Assembly (NCBI GenBank): GCA_029990175.1
Contig: JARKIP010000005.1
Span: 55,665,001-55,729,000 of the forward strand
Reading direction: 5' to 3'
Source: Petunia secreta
Lineage: Eukaryota > Streptophyta > Magnoliopsida > Solanales > Solanaceae
DNA length: 64,000 nucleotides
Shown here: positions 20,713-32,869 of the stretch, piece by piece
Layout of the letters: every line of letters starts with the position of its first letter
Position numbering within the stretch: position 1 is the stretch's first letter
Made by a program: the position numbers and the translations under genes
The notes under the pieces: generated by a model
The model's database searches: none
The model's input: only the letters and a program-made list of their open reading frames with translations
What the model was told of the DNA's origin: nothing

Positions 20713-21837
20713 TTGACTATAGAAGAGAGTTTGCATGTGGTATTTGATGAGTCTGAAGCTGTCTCAAGCAGACAAGAAGATGATGATCAGGAGATTGGTC
20801 TTGCAAGAGATGAACCTGCTGAAGACCCTGAGAATCTGAATGGGGTAAAAAATAATCAGGATGATAAAGATCAAACTCAGGGGGAACTAGAAGGCAATCA
20901 GACAGGGGGAACTGAAGAGGACTTATATGACTCAGCTCCTCCTGGAAACATCACTCAGCAGATTCAACCTAACCCTTGGAAGTATCAAAGTTCTCATTCA
21001 CTGGAGAACCTCATGTCTGATCTAAATACTAGAGTTGTTACTAGAAGAGCTTTAAAGAATTTATGTGCATTCTTTGCAGTTCTGTCCTCAATAGAACCTA
21101 AGAATGTACGAGAATCACTAGAGGATCCAGATTGGGTGATTTCTATGCAAGAGGAACTTCATCAGTTTTAACGAAGTAAGGTATGACACCTGGTCCCTCG
21201 ACCAGCGGACAGGTCCATCATTGGTACTAAATGGGTGTTTATAAACAAACTGGATGAACATGGCATAGTGACAAGGAACAAGGCAAGACTAGTGGTTCAA
21301 GGCTATAGTCAAGAAGAAGGAATCGATTATGAGGAAACCTTTGCACCTGTTGCTAGGATGGAAGTCATTAGAATGCTAATTGCCTTTGCAGCTTACATGG
21401 AGTTTAAGCTGTATCAGATGGACGTGAAGAGTGCATTCCTTAATGGTTATTTGAATGAAGAGGTGCATGTGGTTCAACCACCTGGCTTTGAAAGCAAAGA
21501 GTTTCCTGATCATGTTTACAAACTTGACAAGGCACTGTATAGATTGAAACAGGCTCCTAGGGCTTGCTATGAAAGATTTTCTAGGTTCTTATTGAAGAAT
21601 GGGTTTACAAGAGGTAAAATAGACAATACTCTGTTTTTAAGGAAGAAAGCCAAGGACCTGCTAATTGTTCAGGTATATGTAGACGATATCATCTTTGGAG
21701 CTACTAATGAGAACTTTTGCAAGGAGTTTGCCGACCTGATGGGAAGTGAATTTGAGATGAGCATGATCGGTGAGCTGAACTTCTTCTTAGGCTTACAAAT
21801 CAAGCAAACTCAGGAAGGCACAATGATCCATCAGTAG
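20713..21837 (+). pseudogene. Reverse transcriptase of Copia element A
   Basis: A variable acidic linker (20713-21000) is followed by VVTRRALKNLCAF and SMQEELHQF up to a stop at 21169-21171. The RT proper (21235-21837) has ARLVVQGYSQEEGIDY, KLYQMDVKSAFLNGYL, and the catalytic VYVDDIIFGAT near 21672-21700. It stops at a TAG (21835) where Copia elements normally read QKYI. Two stops separate it from integrase and RNase H. Confidence 0.9.
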
Positions 21838-22565
21838 AAGTACATCAAAGAGCTCTTAAGGAAGTATGATATGAAGTCTGCCAAGGATATGAACACACCC
21901 ATTGCTCCTGGAACGAAGATAGATCTGGATGAAACTGGTACTTCAATTGATGAAACTAAGTACAGAGGAATGATTGGTTCTTTACTGTATTTAACCGCAA
22001 GTCGTCCAGACATTGTTTATAGTGTGGGGTTGTGTGCAAGGTTCCAGTCAAAATCAAAGGAGCCATACTTAACTGCAGTCAAGAGAATCTTGAGATATTT
22101 AAAAGAAACTCAGGATCTTGGATTATGGTACCCAAAAGGTGGAAGCTTTGACTTAATTGGGTATGCTGATGCAGACTATGCTGGTCACTTGGTAGATAGG
22201 AAAAGTACATCTGGGATGGCACAATTCCTAGGTCCTTGTTTAGTTTCATGGGCTACAAAGAAGCAAAATTCAGTGGCATTATCTACAGCTGAGGCTGAAT
22301 ATGTAGCAACTTCTTTATGTTGTTCACAGCTATTAAGGATCAAGTAGCAGTTGGAGGACTTTGGAATCAAGTGTGGACTAGTTCCAATCTTTTGTGACAA
22401 TACCAGTGCAGTCAATATTGCCAAGAACCCGGTCCAGCACAAGAGAACAAAGCACATTGATATTACACATTACTTTTTAAGGGACAATGTTGAGAAAGAA
22501 CTAATTACTATGAATTTTGCAGGACTGAAGACCAAATTGCTGATATCTTCACTAAGGCATTGAAC
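21838..22565 (+). pseudogene. RNase H of Copia element A
   Basis: The frame includes YRGMIGSLLYLTASRPDI, GYADADYAGHLVDRKSTSG and ALSTAEAEYVA (catalytic D, E region) up to a TAG at 22345. It then continues with DNTSAVNIAKNP and HKRTKHIDITHYF to about 22515. A further frame change near 22520 leads into ADIFTKAL-type sequence. The domain degrades the RNA strand during reverse transcription. Confidence 0.88.
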
Positions 22566-23129
22566 AGGGTACAATTTGAAAAGAACAGGCTTGACGAAGA
22601 TACAGCGAACGAGCCAGCACCTGGTTCTCCCAATGATTGGTTGCGATGTTTCCTTATCTTACCTAGCATAATTTTGTTTAGTTGACTATACATATCAAAC
22701 TTAATTGTTTTGCTTGCTGACCTGTTTGGAACCTATTTTTATGACTTAGATGTAGGCAATTTTTTTTGAAATAAAGGATATTATTGAAGAAACTGGTGCA
22801 TGGACATTCAGGTACACATTCTATGTTACTTATTGAGTATAATATTTGTCTTACGTGGCCAAGTTGTTACCAATCATCCTCACTTGGCGCCAGATTAGTG
22901 GTTAATTTTTAAATTTCAAATTCTTTGAACCGGATGGCATCAGCTCCTAGACATAATAATTCTATAACAGCTTTTTCACATCCCATCACCCGTTCCCCTT
23001 CCCGATACACCCTATAACCTTCTCTATTCCATTAGAGATACATTGTTTCTATCGGTGCTAAGGACCAAAATTCTCTCTAGTCAAATTTCTCTCAATCTCT
23101 CTCTAAGAAAATCACAACACCTTGTTACA
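22566..23129 (+). other. Spacer between pol and the env-position ORF of Copia A
   Basis: Non-coding, AT-rich. It probably carries the leader for the downstream ORF. No splice acceptor could be singled out. Confidence 0.4.
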
Positions 23130-25821
23130 ATGCCGACCAGTTCCAAAATCAACTCTCAACTTTCTTCTCCTAAACTCAAAATTTCTAAACTAAATCAAAA
23201 GAAAAAGCAACTAGCCGCGAGTCACTCTGTAGTGATGGCGAAGAAGTTCGCGAAATTAAGGCAGAAAAAGTTAATGAAGGAATCAACTAATAAGGGGGAA
23301 AATGTCTTAGTTGCTGGTACGGATGAAGGGGTCGTCAATACAGTTCATGAAAATCATCAAGAAACTGAAAAGGTAAACCCTAGTTCTCCTACTGGTACTG
23401 TTGTTGTAGATGCTAGTTTACCTTCTGAGCCTGTAGATTTAGGAGAGCATGTAGTGGCTGAAGTAAGCGATAAGGAGAAGGTGGTTGTAGAAAATCTTGA
23501 AAATAGGGCTGTTCATTTTTCGATTTAAACCGATAAACCAAATCGATAAAAAGTTATTGGGTTGTTGGTATTGGGTTATCGGGTTATCAGTTATTTATCG
23601 ATTTACAAAAAAATTTTATTGGGTTATATGTTCGGTTATCGGTTTTGCACATTTTCTTATCGGTTAACCGATAATCCAATAAGGCTTTTAAATTTACTAT
23701 GTTGTGCTTATGTATATAAAAGTAATATACTTATTTACTCTTAGTTGAAACTTGAAAACTTAAAATCCTAATCTTCTTTTACTTGTGTAGCTTTTAGCTC
23801 ACCTCCTCCATTTCAAACATCAATTTACTATTTCAATCCTCACTTCCTCCATTTTAAACATCGATTTATTGTTTCAATCCTCACTTCCTCCATTATTTTA
23901 TAGAACAATGAAGCATATTTGAATCTATTGTTAATTGCTTCTTTGAATATGACAAATGCTTTAAGAGGCATTTGAATCCGCTATGAAAATGAAGCTGATT
24001 TTGTATTGGATGCAATCGTTAAGAGATGATTATTTTACAATTGTTAGGCTAAAGTTTCTTAATGGTTAAACCGAACCGATAAGAACCTAAAACCGATAAC
24101 CCAAAATTCGATAACCGATACTTATTGGTTCGGTTATTGCTTTAGCTCTTTTAAAAACTAAAAACCGATAGTCTAAACCGATAAGGTCCAAAACCAAACC
24201 GAACCGATCGATAAACACCCCTACTTAAAAAGGTCATTGATACAGGGGTTGAGGTAGTTGTAAAAGAAACTGAAAATACTGTCGAGGAACCAGTTCCTGA
24301 GCCACTTCCTGTGGTAGAAAAGACCATTAGTGACAAGGGAGAGGAAAAATCTGCTGAACCTACCAAGGAACCTGAGAAAGAACCTGGTTTGTTCTCTGGT
24401 TCTGTGGCAGGTGATGATGTAGATCTAAGAGATATTAATAATTATGTGGAAGAGAATATAGAAGGTGTAGGTTTTATTGAACCTTTGAATGCTGTGTTGC
24501 CTGAGGCCAATCCCACCCCTCAAGTTAGTGAAGGTTCCTCTAGTGAGACTGATGTTGTAGTGGTGGAGGAACAGAGGAGATTGGGTAAGAGGCCTGTGGT
24601 TCAGGAACAGAAACAAACAGTGAAGAAATGAAGGTTGGTAAAGGGAGGAGAATATGTGGGTAGTTCTAAAATTGGAATTTCTGGTGATGCTAAGGGTATG
24701 GGAGAAAGCAGTAGGAAAACGGTGAGTCATGCTAGGAGACCTGCTACTCGTGGTTCTGTTCGAGAGCAGCAGGGGAGGATTGTGGAGGAACCTGAGGTTC
24801 ATAGGAGAGGTTCTAAGACAAAGTTGGTGATTGGTGATGACAAGGAAGACAAAAAAGGAGGGTAGCCTACTTTAGAGGTCTGCCATTGGTGAAGAGTAAA
24901 ATTCTCACTGACCTAGAGCTTGAGGGAATGACTCAGCTTGGTGCTATGTTGAGAGCTCACGGTTGGTTGAACCTGTTCAGTGATCGAACTACATAGTTGA
25001 GAGAGCAAGAGGTTCGAGAATTTTACTCAAATTGCACAGTAAGTGAGGGAATAGTGACAACCATAGTCAAGGGGCTGGTGATCTAGTTTGATTGTGTAGA
25101 GCTTGGTGAGATTTCTGCGTTCCTTATCAGGGCTTTAGTGAGTACATGAGGAACTCGTGGCCGGCTAGAGGAGTTGGTGTGTCTGCTTTGGAGGTGACCC
25201 AGAAATTTGCAGGGAGACCTAGACCAACAAGGGCAACACAAGTTAAGAAAAAGGCTATGCAACCCTTCTACCAGTTGCTATTTGAATTTGTACTGAAGAA
25301 CCTGTTTCAGAGGTCGGAGAGGCGAAGTGAGGCCAACTTTCTAGATAAGACCTATATGGACCTGCTAGATCGCGAGGTTCGTATTAATTTTCCTGAATTG
25401 ATGATCAAGCACATTGGTAGGGTAGCTGACATGGGTTGGGTAAACATGCGCTAGTCTATGGGTTTCTTCTGGGTAAGGTATTTGACTTTTTTAAGGTGCC
25501 TGTTGGTAAGTGGACGGAGCCGGACCACAATGATGTGTTTGGGAGGAACTTTTGAAGTCGTGTGACTATGTGTTGGATGGTGAAACTGCTGATGACCCAG
25601 AGCATGTGGAGGAGGATGCTGAGGAAAGAAGGAACGCTAGAATGGACAGGAGGATTGAGGGGTTCAAGAGGCAGCTTGAGAGGCAAAATGATGAGCTGGC
25701 CTAGATGAATGCTGAAAACACTAGGCTGGATGTAGAGCTGGAGCGTGAACGTGAAGGAAACTCGCGTCGCCTTGCCTTGTTGCTTACTCACTTTAACATC
25801 CCTGATATTCCTCAATTCTAA
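23130..25821 (+). pseudogene. Extra ORF in the env position of the Sirevirus-like element, split by a MITE
   Basis: The ATG at 23130 starts a Ser/Lys-rich N-terminus, then an acidic Val/Glu-rich region up to 23503, where a hAT MITE interrupts it. After the MITE (24224) similar Glu/Val/Pro-rich low-complexity sequence continues in other frames (24311-24865). A more structured part follows (about 24890-25455) with LELEGMTQLGAMLRAHGW and VKKKAMQPFYQLLFEFVLKN. A coiled-coil tail (25640-25780) ends at 25821. I see no signal peptide or clear transmembrane helix, so env is a positional label only. Without the MITE it would be about 650 codons, the usual size for such Sirevirus ORFs. Several TAG/TAA stops are present. 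Confidence 0.65.
23504..24223. mobile_element. 720-bp hAT MITE inside the env-position ORF of Copia A
   Basis: The left end reads TAGGGCTGTTCATTTTTCG and the right end, on the minus strand, TAGGGGTGTTTATCGATCGG. The inner ends carry runs of the ACCGATAA / TTATCGGTT motif in both orientations. The flanking octamers are CTTGAAAA (23496-23503) and CTTAAAAA (24224-24231), seven of eight identical, as expected for a hAT target duplication. There is no transposase. The position inside the ORF shows it came after Copia A. Confidence 0.88.
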
Positions 25822-26090
25822 ACCAGTTCTTTTCCCAAGTCCCCTCTTGGTTCTTTTTATGGCCTGTTTTTAAGACAATGTTATATTTTCGTTTGTAATA
25901 TTTGGATGATGTTTGGATGTTTTAAGTCGGTTTGGCTCTTATGTTGATATAAATATCCTACTTTGCTAGTATTTATTGTCCTAAACAGGTTCTTGACGGT
26001 TAAAGGTTGGCTTGCTGCCTTTGGTACTAGTGTCAACTAGACTTAATTTAAATTGAGCAGGTTCTTACAACTATGAAACTTTTCGATGAT

Positions 26091-26105
26091 GCCAAAAGGG
26101 GGAAG
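26091..26105 (+). promoter_or_regulatory. Upstream polypurine-like tract of Copia A
   Basis: GCCAAAAGGGGGAAG lies 150 bases before the LTR-proximal tract and shares its AAAAGGGGGAA core. Multiple polypurine tracts near the 3' LTR are typical of Sireviruses. Confidence 0.65.
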
Positions 26106-26240
26106 TTAGATGTTGTTTAGTTCATTGTATATTTGTGACCTATTTTCTTTGCCTGACTGTATTACCCTGGTTCGTGGTTAGTGTTTGAAATTTTACAGGT
26201 TCTTGAGCGTTTAAACCCTCGGTGAGACAACATTGTTTGT

Positions 26241-26261
26241 GATCATCAAAAAGGGGGAATT
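26241..26261 (+). promoter_or_regulatory. LTR-proximal polypurine tract of Copia A
   Basis: GATCATCAAAAAGGGGGAAT sits directly against the 3' LTR start TGTTGAAGG at 26262. This is the expected primer site for plus-strand synthesis. Confidence 0.8.
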
Positions 26262-27182
26262 TGTTGAAGGTTGAGTTTTGAAGATGACAAAGGACTTGGT
26301 GCAAAGTGGACCATGAAAATGTTCACAGTTGAAGTAAGAAGACTAAGCTGTTTAATGGGTTGATCGAGTCAAAGTTGAAGAAGGAGAAAGAGAACAGCTG
26401 GAGTCAAAGTTCCAATCCTACCGGGAAAAGAAGAAGTGAGTAGCGGTGGTGAAAAGAGACGCGGTTCATAAATGAAAAAGGATTGGAATCTAAGGAAAAT
26501 TAACTTAGGTTTTAAATAAGGCAATATGGGTAAACTTTGTTTGAAACGGATTCCAAAGTGGAAAAGGAGTTCTAAACTTCGTTGGATCTTGCTAAGTCTA
26601 ACTCCTATATATACAAGTTAATTTGGCCAGAATCATTACGCACAAAAGACATCTCAATAGGGCAAATCGAGAACAATCAGATCGTGAGAGACTTTGTGTG
26701 CAATAACAAAGGCTGAGCAGCAGAGCCTTGTAAAGGAGCAGTTTCATAGATAAGTCTGTTGTTTTAGTTATTTGTTATAGGCTATCGAGTTGGAATCTAT
26801 CAACTTGTTTAGAAGCATATAGTAGAGATTACTCTTTATGGTGAAGTAGAGTTAACCTTATCAACTAAGGTGTGGCTCTGAAGGTTCTAGGTACTAGGGG
26901 GTTCTAGTTCCTTGATTACATTACGTTGTAGTCTAAAACTTGCTTGGGTTTTCCTTTAGTGGAAGAGTTGAAAGCCCAAGAGTTTGGGTCGTAGTCTTTT
27001 ATCCCTTGAGCAAGGATTTTTCCATGTAAAATTCTTTGTGTTATTTACGTTTCCGCATTAAGTTTAAGTTTCAGAGATAGGTGAAACTTGCAAGGAACCT
27101 GGTTCTTTGTAAGTTAGGCGATAAAATTTAACGATAAGTTTTAGGATTTAAAAACGGGTAAGGACATTATTCATCCCCCCCA
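26262..27182 (+). repeat. 3' LTR of Copia element A
   Basis: 921 bases from TGTTGAAGG to CCCCCCCA. It aligns throughout with 16504-17422. Placing its end at 27182 leaves GTGTC as target duplication and brings the PIF-like exon back in frame, which supports the border. Confidence 0.85.
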
Positions 27183-27187
27183 GTGTC

Positions 27188-27757
27188 TTCACAAGCCACA
27201 TGTTGGTGGCACCCTTGAATCCATTGTGAACCAGCTATCCCTCATGACTGGCCGGAGTCGCTCGTGGACGATGGATGCGGAGATAGAGGGGATGACCTCT
27301 TGCTTTTGTTTGACAACAGCTGCGCAGACACTATGACCACTGATGCATTGGTTGCAAGTTCCACTAAAACCAAACATTCTCACCAACGAGTGGCCCCATC
27401 CACGCACATGCTGAGTATCAGCAATACGTTCTTAGGTGGCGGCTGCACGCACATTAGCAAGGGCAGTGGAGCCATCATCGGGATGGTCGGCGAGATAGGA
27501 TGTGGCAAAATGGGAGCTAACTATGAAAGGAATTCAAAAAACTTGGAGATCACCGAGTCCTTGAACCAAAAACCGGGACAAAGCGAGGGACTGAGAGATG
27601 CAGTGTTAAGTACTGGCAAGCTAACCAGAGCATAAGTGGCAGTGGCACTAGCCGGGGAGACCTCATTGACACAGGTGATAGGGATTTGCCTACTGAAAGG
27701 TTTACCTCAACTTATACGGTAGACGATCATGATTTCGTCTGTCAGAACACACCTCAG
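27188..27757 (+). pseudogene. PIF7/PIF8-like gene, remainder of exon 2
   Basis: Immediately after the Copia A target duplication the frame resumes with LHKPHVGGTLESIVNQ. GTLESIVNQ is a conserved PIF segment lying between the APB motif and the bHLH domain. A frameshift follows, then HDWPESLVDDGCGD and MTTDALVASS in another frame. A further shift before about 27630 leads to SGSGTSRGDLIDT and DDHDFVCQNTPQ, equivalent to the region just upstream of the bHLH. The exon appears to end at CAG (27757) with GCAAG following, a possible GC-type donor or a mutated GT. The frameshifts mean the gene was decaying apart from the insertions. Confidence 0.75.
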
Positions 27758-28129
27758 GCAAGCATATATTTTCTATTTATGTCATCCTTATTTATTAGTA
27801 ATTACAGTTACGAGTTTTGTTTTCCCCTGATAATGATATTCTATACTTAATTCTAGCTTATGCGAAGCTGTATACTTTTGATACATTCAAACAAGAATGA
27901 CTCATTCCTAAATTAAAATTCTAATTTTATCGATAATAAAAAAGCTTATACCACACGAATAAAAATCATAGAGTTTTTACCATGTACACTTCCAATTGTT
28001 ATTACTCCATCTTAAGTATTATACCCCGGTTCTGTATGCTTCGATAAAGTACGGAGTACATCTGATTCCTTGAAACACAAGAGTTTACCTAACATGTCTT
28101 GAAATACTCTACTAACTACGTTCAAGTCC
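27758..28129. other. Probable intron of the PIF-like gene up to the Copia B insertion
   Basis: AT-rich, non-coding, following the exon end at 27757. It ends with AGTCC (28125-28129), the target duplication of element B. A 54-base patch (about 28003-28057) with TACTCC near one end and GGAGTA near the other may be a MITE scrap. Confidence 0.5.
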
Positions 28130-28775
28130 TGTTATTTCTCAAGACACACTAGTTGCTGTTTTAAGGACCAGTTTCTTCAATGTGTTCCTTTACTGTATTA
28201 TATGCGAAATTAAAACTGTAAGTAAATGAACACTTGATGTTAGAGTGGAAAAACCCCTTTAACTAGGGATCAAAAAACCACGACCGACTCTTCCAAGTAG
28301 GATTTCAACTTTACTATGTAAGAGACTCACTTGGTTACAAGACTACCTTCTTACTAACCTAGGACTAACTCTATTCCTCTAGTGACCCCTTTCACGATCA
28401 GTGAAGTTTTTTCAAGTCCACGACTTGAATTAAATGATACAACTCGATAGTACCTACTACAGTTGAACTAAGACTGAACTTTGATAAGATTCAATCTAAG
28501 GAACAGGTTCTTTACTTAGTTCCCTGTAGCTTAATGATTACACAAATAAGACAAAGACTCTTTCAATGTTATGGCTCGATTCTCTCTGTATTTGTGCACA
28601 CTTCAACAGCTGAAATACTTCTGCTTTTATAGCTTCCAAAACACGAGAAGTCTTGAACAATTAGAACTCCAAAGCTTCCACGAGTTTGAGTCCTAATTGA
28701 ACTCTTTCCTTAGTTACCCAAAATCCTTAGCTCTTATCTACTCTTATGCAATCTTTTCATATCTCATGTATTCCT
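28130..28775 (-). repeat. 3' LTR of Copia element B, truncated by Ogre insertion
   Basis: It aligns with 61351-61996 base for base apart from substitutions, then stops at TTCCT where Ogre LTR sequence begins. The remaining 163 bases seen in the other LTR are missing. Confidence 0.9.
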
Positions 28776-31700
28776 TGTAATACCCGATTTTGGACTCAGC
28801 TTGAGGCGAATCGGGTTTAAGATTTGAATGGGTGAACTCGTTTGAGCTTAGTTGTTGGAGTTGCCACCTAATATAGTCTTCCAAGGTGTATTAGGTCACC
28901 TAAGTATCTAAGGTCAAGTTCAATAAGTCAACTAGTCCATTGCAAAGATTCTATATGGGTAAGAAATCCAAATGACTAGGGAAAGAAGGTGTTAGGCACT
29001 TCCCCGAGTCCCACGAAAGGTGGTTCCCATCTGAGTCTATATTTTGGGATAAAATACTGTATATTATAATCAATACTAACTTTAATTAGCATTTTAATTC
29101 AAAAACAACGTCTATGCAATTTTGAAACACAAATAATTTTCATAGACGGCCTATATTTAAGCCTAGTCGTATATAATGGCCTCTAACATCAAACGCCTAA
29201 TCGTAGACAAGTTTCAACATGCCAAGGATGTTCGATTTCAACTTATCTATGCAATCGTCACATTTAAAACAGTTTAGATACATAGTCTACTTTGTAAATA
29301 AAATTCAGATTTGTCAAAAAACAAAGAGGGGTGTTGTTTTAAAACGAAATTTTGGCCATTTAGGGTCGGTGTGATTCGTCATTAATTATCGAGCCCTAAC
29401 CTTAATAGCCTTTTTGTGTAGGGGTCAGATTTTGGAAAGTATATAGGCGAAGAGGCTGTTTTTAAAAACGGGTTCATAGAAGCACGCCAAGGCAAATAAT
29501 AGGCTATCGCACGTAATAATATACATATAAACATGCAAATACATGACTAAATGATAGTTGTATCTTTAGAAAAATATTTTAAAGTGTACAAGCGACCCCA
29601 AGTACTTTGTACACCCCTATACATTATTAGATTAGTGTATAAGAGCATAAGTAATGGTCAAAATCAGTTTATGCACGTAAAGGACCCTTTTTAAAAATAA
29701 TTTTGGGCCCACACTGTTTATGTAAAAGAGGGGCAAATCCTATTTTCAGAAATAGTCCACTTTAGACACGAATAGTACAAATAGCCCCTGTCAGGTGAAC
29801 TTTAGATTTAAACATTTAGAAAAAAAAAAAAGAAAAGTGATTTCTCATAATATTTCAAGTCTAATGCAGTGTTACCCTTTGTAGAACATGCAGTTTCATA
29901 GGAACAACCTGAGACTTTTGGCTTGAAGGCAAAGAATGCTTATGCAGAGTCCTAAATGTCATGCTTTGCAACACATAGGAGTAAAGGGTTAAGAGAAGAG
30001 CCCCTGAAGGGCCATGCATAATGTAGTGAGCTACATGAACCTGTTTTAAAGGATACCGGCAGAGGTCCTAAAATATACATAGGTTGGGACAGTTTCTAGG
30101 GGAAAAGCATAAAGACAAGGCAAAGGTCAAGTAATATCATGCACTGGTAGCTTATTTAAGCATAGCTTTATTCAGAGAAGAAAGAGCTTCTCCCCAGCCT
30201 TTCAAGTACACTAAAAGGATTGAAAATACAACCTGATATAATCCCCTGGAGCTATCTTCACATATGCTGCAAGAAAAGGGTCAGCAGGGCCCTAAACAGA
30301 GCCCAAACATAGATGACAAGTTGATGGGAATTGTGTCAAAGGAGTCAAATCTTATCAGAAAACCAGGAGGGTATTATAACTCGCACCCCTTTAATAATGT
30401 TGACATGCTTTTAACAAATGTGCAGAAATCAACCAGGATTGACATAACCCAAAGCAAAACAAAGTATACCAGCAATTTAAACAAAAACAGAGATAGGATA
30501 AGAGCATGCCAGGCAAACATACACACATATAGGTGTAACAGGTGATCAGGAGTGAAGAGAAGCACTACAATTACAACTGCACCTCCTTAATAACACTGAC
30601 ATGATTTTAATAAGTGTGTAGAGATCACTTAGGCCTAGCAGAACACCCAGAACCAAGGAAAAACAAAAGCACACCAGCAGTTTGAATGAAACAGGGGCGG
30701 GATAAGAATATGCGAAGCAAACACATATAAGTGATCAAAGGTGAAAAGAATACCTTTAAGCACTGTGAAAAAAATAGAATGCAGACAGGAGAGATGAGAA
30801 GCAAAATCAGCACACATACAAGCAGTAATACCTCAGGAGAGCAAACAGAGAAAGAGAATTCCAGATAAGCTATGTAGAATTCTCTAAGTGTATCAGTGTT
30901 TGCCTCTGAATTTTTTTTTTATATTCAGAAACTTATCCTTTAGTTAAAAAAAGAGGTCAGTTTCTATAGGTGAGGGCGGGGATTTGAAAAGCAATCGGGT
31001 AAATCACATAAGGCAGGGATATTATTTCCCAGGAATAAACAGGGGACAAACTTGTGCCCTTCCAAAAATAGAGCAATCAATCCCCAAAACCAAGTCAAAT
31101 CAATCCTAAATTGATTTGGATTTCGTCCCTTTAATCCCAACATAGTCTAGGTTCACAATTAAATGCACAAATTCACACAAGGTTCAAAAATCAGCCAATC
31201 CCCTTAACATATCTCAAACAAATTCTAGTATGCACCATATCAATCATCGGGATCAATTTCTATTTAGATATCAATCAAAGAGTTCAAATTCGAGTGAATT
31301 AGGACCCCTTAAGGGATGTAAATCAAATCATTCTTCTAATTTCAAGCTAGAAAAACACATAGTCAAGGGAATCATATATCCTGATAGAGTAGGGGCTAAA
31401 TACATTGCAAAACCAGAATGAACAAAGCCAATTTGCAAACTGCCATAGATTTTAACATTGCAGGCTAATAGAGGTTATCTGGGGCACAAATTATGATCAT
31501 ACCAAACCTAAACATGTGAAGGTTTCAACTCAGTGTTCAACTAAATCAATGAACTAAATGAGGATTAACAATTGCATGAATATCACCTTAACTAATTAAG
31601 AGGTAGCATACAGACACGTTGATGCATCGAAATTGCAAGTTTAAACATAATATCACATAGATTCAGGAACATCAAAAAGGGATAAGGGTTACCATTCACA

Positions 31701-32573
31701 ATAAAGTCGGGTCAAATCAACCCATCACAGATTTAACTTCGCATGGGGTTTCTTACCACTCTTAGGCGATAACACCATTAAATCAGTGGCCTGAACCCCG
31801 CCGGAGGCATCTTCAGGCGGTGGTGGTTCAGTTATCAGAGGTCAAATCTTGCCCTCGTCTAAATGTCATTAAAAGTATACGGGTTTTGTAGCGCTTGATG
31901 AGAAGAGTGCCATGGTGATATTTTCCCTAATTTTCACCGGCCAAATTGGCCGGAAAATCGATCGACAGTGAGGCGTTTCATTTCTCTAAGAGAGAGAGTG
32001 ATTATAGGATCAGATGGGGAAAATGGGGGTAGGCAAAGGGTTTAGGGGTCGTTTGGAGAGTAAAGGAAAAATTTTGATTTCAGCCGTTGTATCAAAGGAT
32101 TGGAGGGCTGGGATCAAGCCACGTAGGCGCCGAGGTGTAAAATTCGAAACTGATGTGTAAAAATAGGTGTGATGTTTAAAATGTGAGGTGTAGTGTATAT
32201 ATGTATATATAATGTATACATAGTGTATGTTAGGCATAAAATGTGTGTAAAAACTGTATAAAATGGATATGAAACCATAGAAAAATGACATAATTGATTT
32301 TAAAATGTTAGAATGGTTAGGACATGCATAAAAAATTGTGAGTTTGGGATTTGAGACAATTTGGATAATTTTGTCAAAAATAGAGGTAATTGCACAGATT
32401 GTAAAAAATAGCTATGGTTTGAGACGATGCTTTTGAAAACGGCCTTGATCTTCAGGCTATTATGAGAGGATCATTTGAAAGAAATGGATGGGGCAAGGGT
32501 AGATGTACAATCATGTGTAAAATTCAAAAATTCTTGATTTTGAAAATAGGAGGGACAAAATTGGGTGTCAACA
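28776..32573 (-). repeat. 3' LTR of the Ogre-like element
   Basis: On the minus strand it begins TGTTGACACCCAATTTTGTC, a start shared by many Tat/Ogre LTRs, directly after a polypurine tract. It ends GGTATTACA at 28776, within Copia B. The length is about 3.8 kb, unusually long but normal for Ogre. No convincing gene is inside; the ORFs at 30264-30545 and 30374-30565 oppose each other and match nothing known. There is no second LTR to date the insertion. Confidence 0.75.
30387..30778. repeat. Two-copy imperfect tandem repeat (about 196 bp) in the Ogre LTR
   Basis: TTAATAATGTTGACATG at 30391 recurs as TTAATAACACTGACATG at 30587. Following segments also match: GTGCAGAAATCA / GTGTAGAGATCA, ACCAGCAATTTAAA / ACCAGCAGTTTGAA, and ACACATATA. 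Many substitutions and small indels separate the copies. Confidence 0.65.
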
Positions 32574-32590
32574 GCTGCCCCTCTTTGCCC
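32574..32590 (-). promoter_or_regulatory. Polypurine tract of the Ogre-like element
   Basis: The minus strand reads GGGCAAAGAGGGGCAGC immediately before the LTR start. Confidence 0.75.
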
Positions 32591-32869
32591 GGGGATGATG
32601 AAAGTATCTTCGGGCAAAGACGTTGACAGTGCGGCAAATTTTGTCATGACTCTAGAGGAGCCTATGACTTAAGAGAATGTAGGGCGTCAACTTGAAAGGC
32701 TTGCTTTGCTTAGGGTGTATCCTGCAATGAAGATGAGTTTGCAACATAATGTATATATAAAACGTACCTTCCCGCCGGGATGGATTGTCTTTCCAGGATT
32801 CTTGCCGTACGTGATTGTGTCTGCTATGCCATAATTGTGTGTCCCTTTTTTTTGTCAAGTGTTAAATTC

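Larger units (their letters stand above)
16504..27182 (+). mobile_element. Copia element A, Sirevirus-like, inserted in the PIF-like gene
   Basis: Two LTRs (16504-17422 and 26262-27182) start (T)G(T/G)TTGAAGG and end CCCCCCA. Element order is LTR, primer-binding site, gag with two zinc knuckles, protease, integrase, RT, RNase H, an extra ORF in the env position, polypurine tracts, LTR. Integrase before RT defines Copia. The extra downstream ORF, coiled-coil gag extension and repeated GGGGGAA tracts point to the Sirevirus group. The flanks GCGTC/GTGTC differ by one C-to-T change at a CpG. The LTRs differ at about 9 percent of the positions I compared (22 of about 240). Every ORF has stops or frameshifts, so the copy is dead. 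Confidence 0.85.

Noticed and set aside
23130..25821. Calling the Copia A extra ORF a true envelope protein
   Set aside because: No signal peptide, membrane segment or cleavage site is visible; only its position recalls env.
28003..28057. TACTCC...GGAGTA pair resembling a tiny Stowaway MITE
   Set aside because: Too short and without a clear TA duplication or matching termini.
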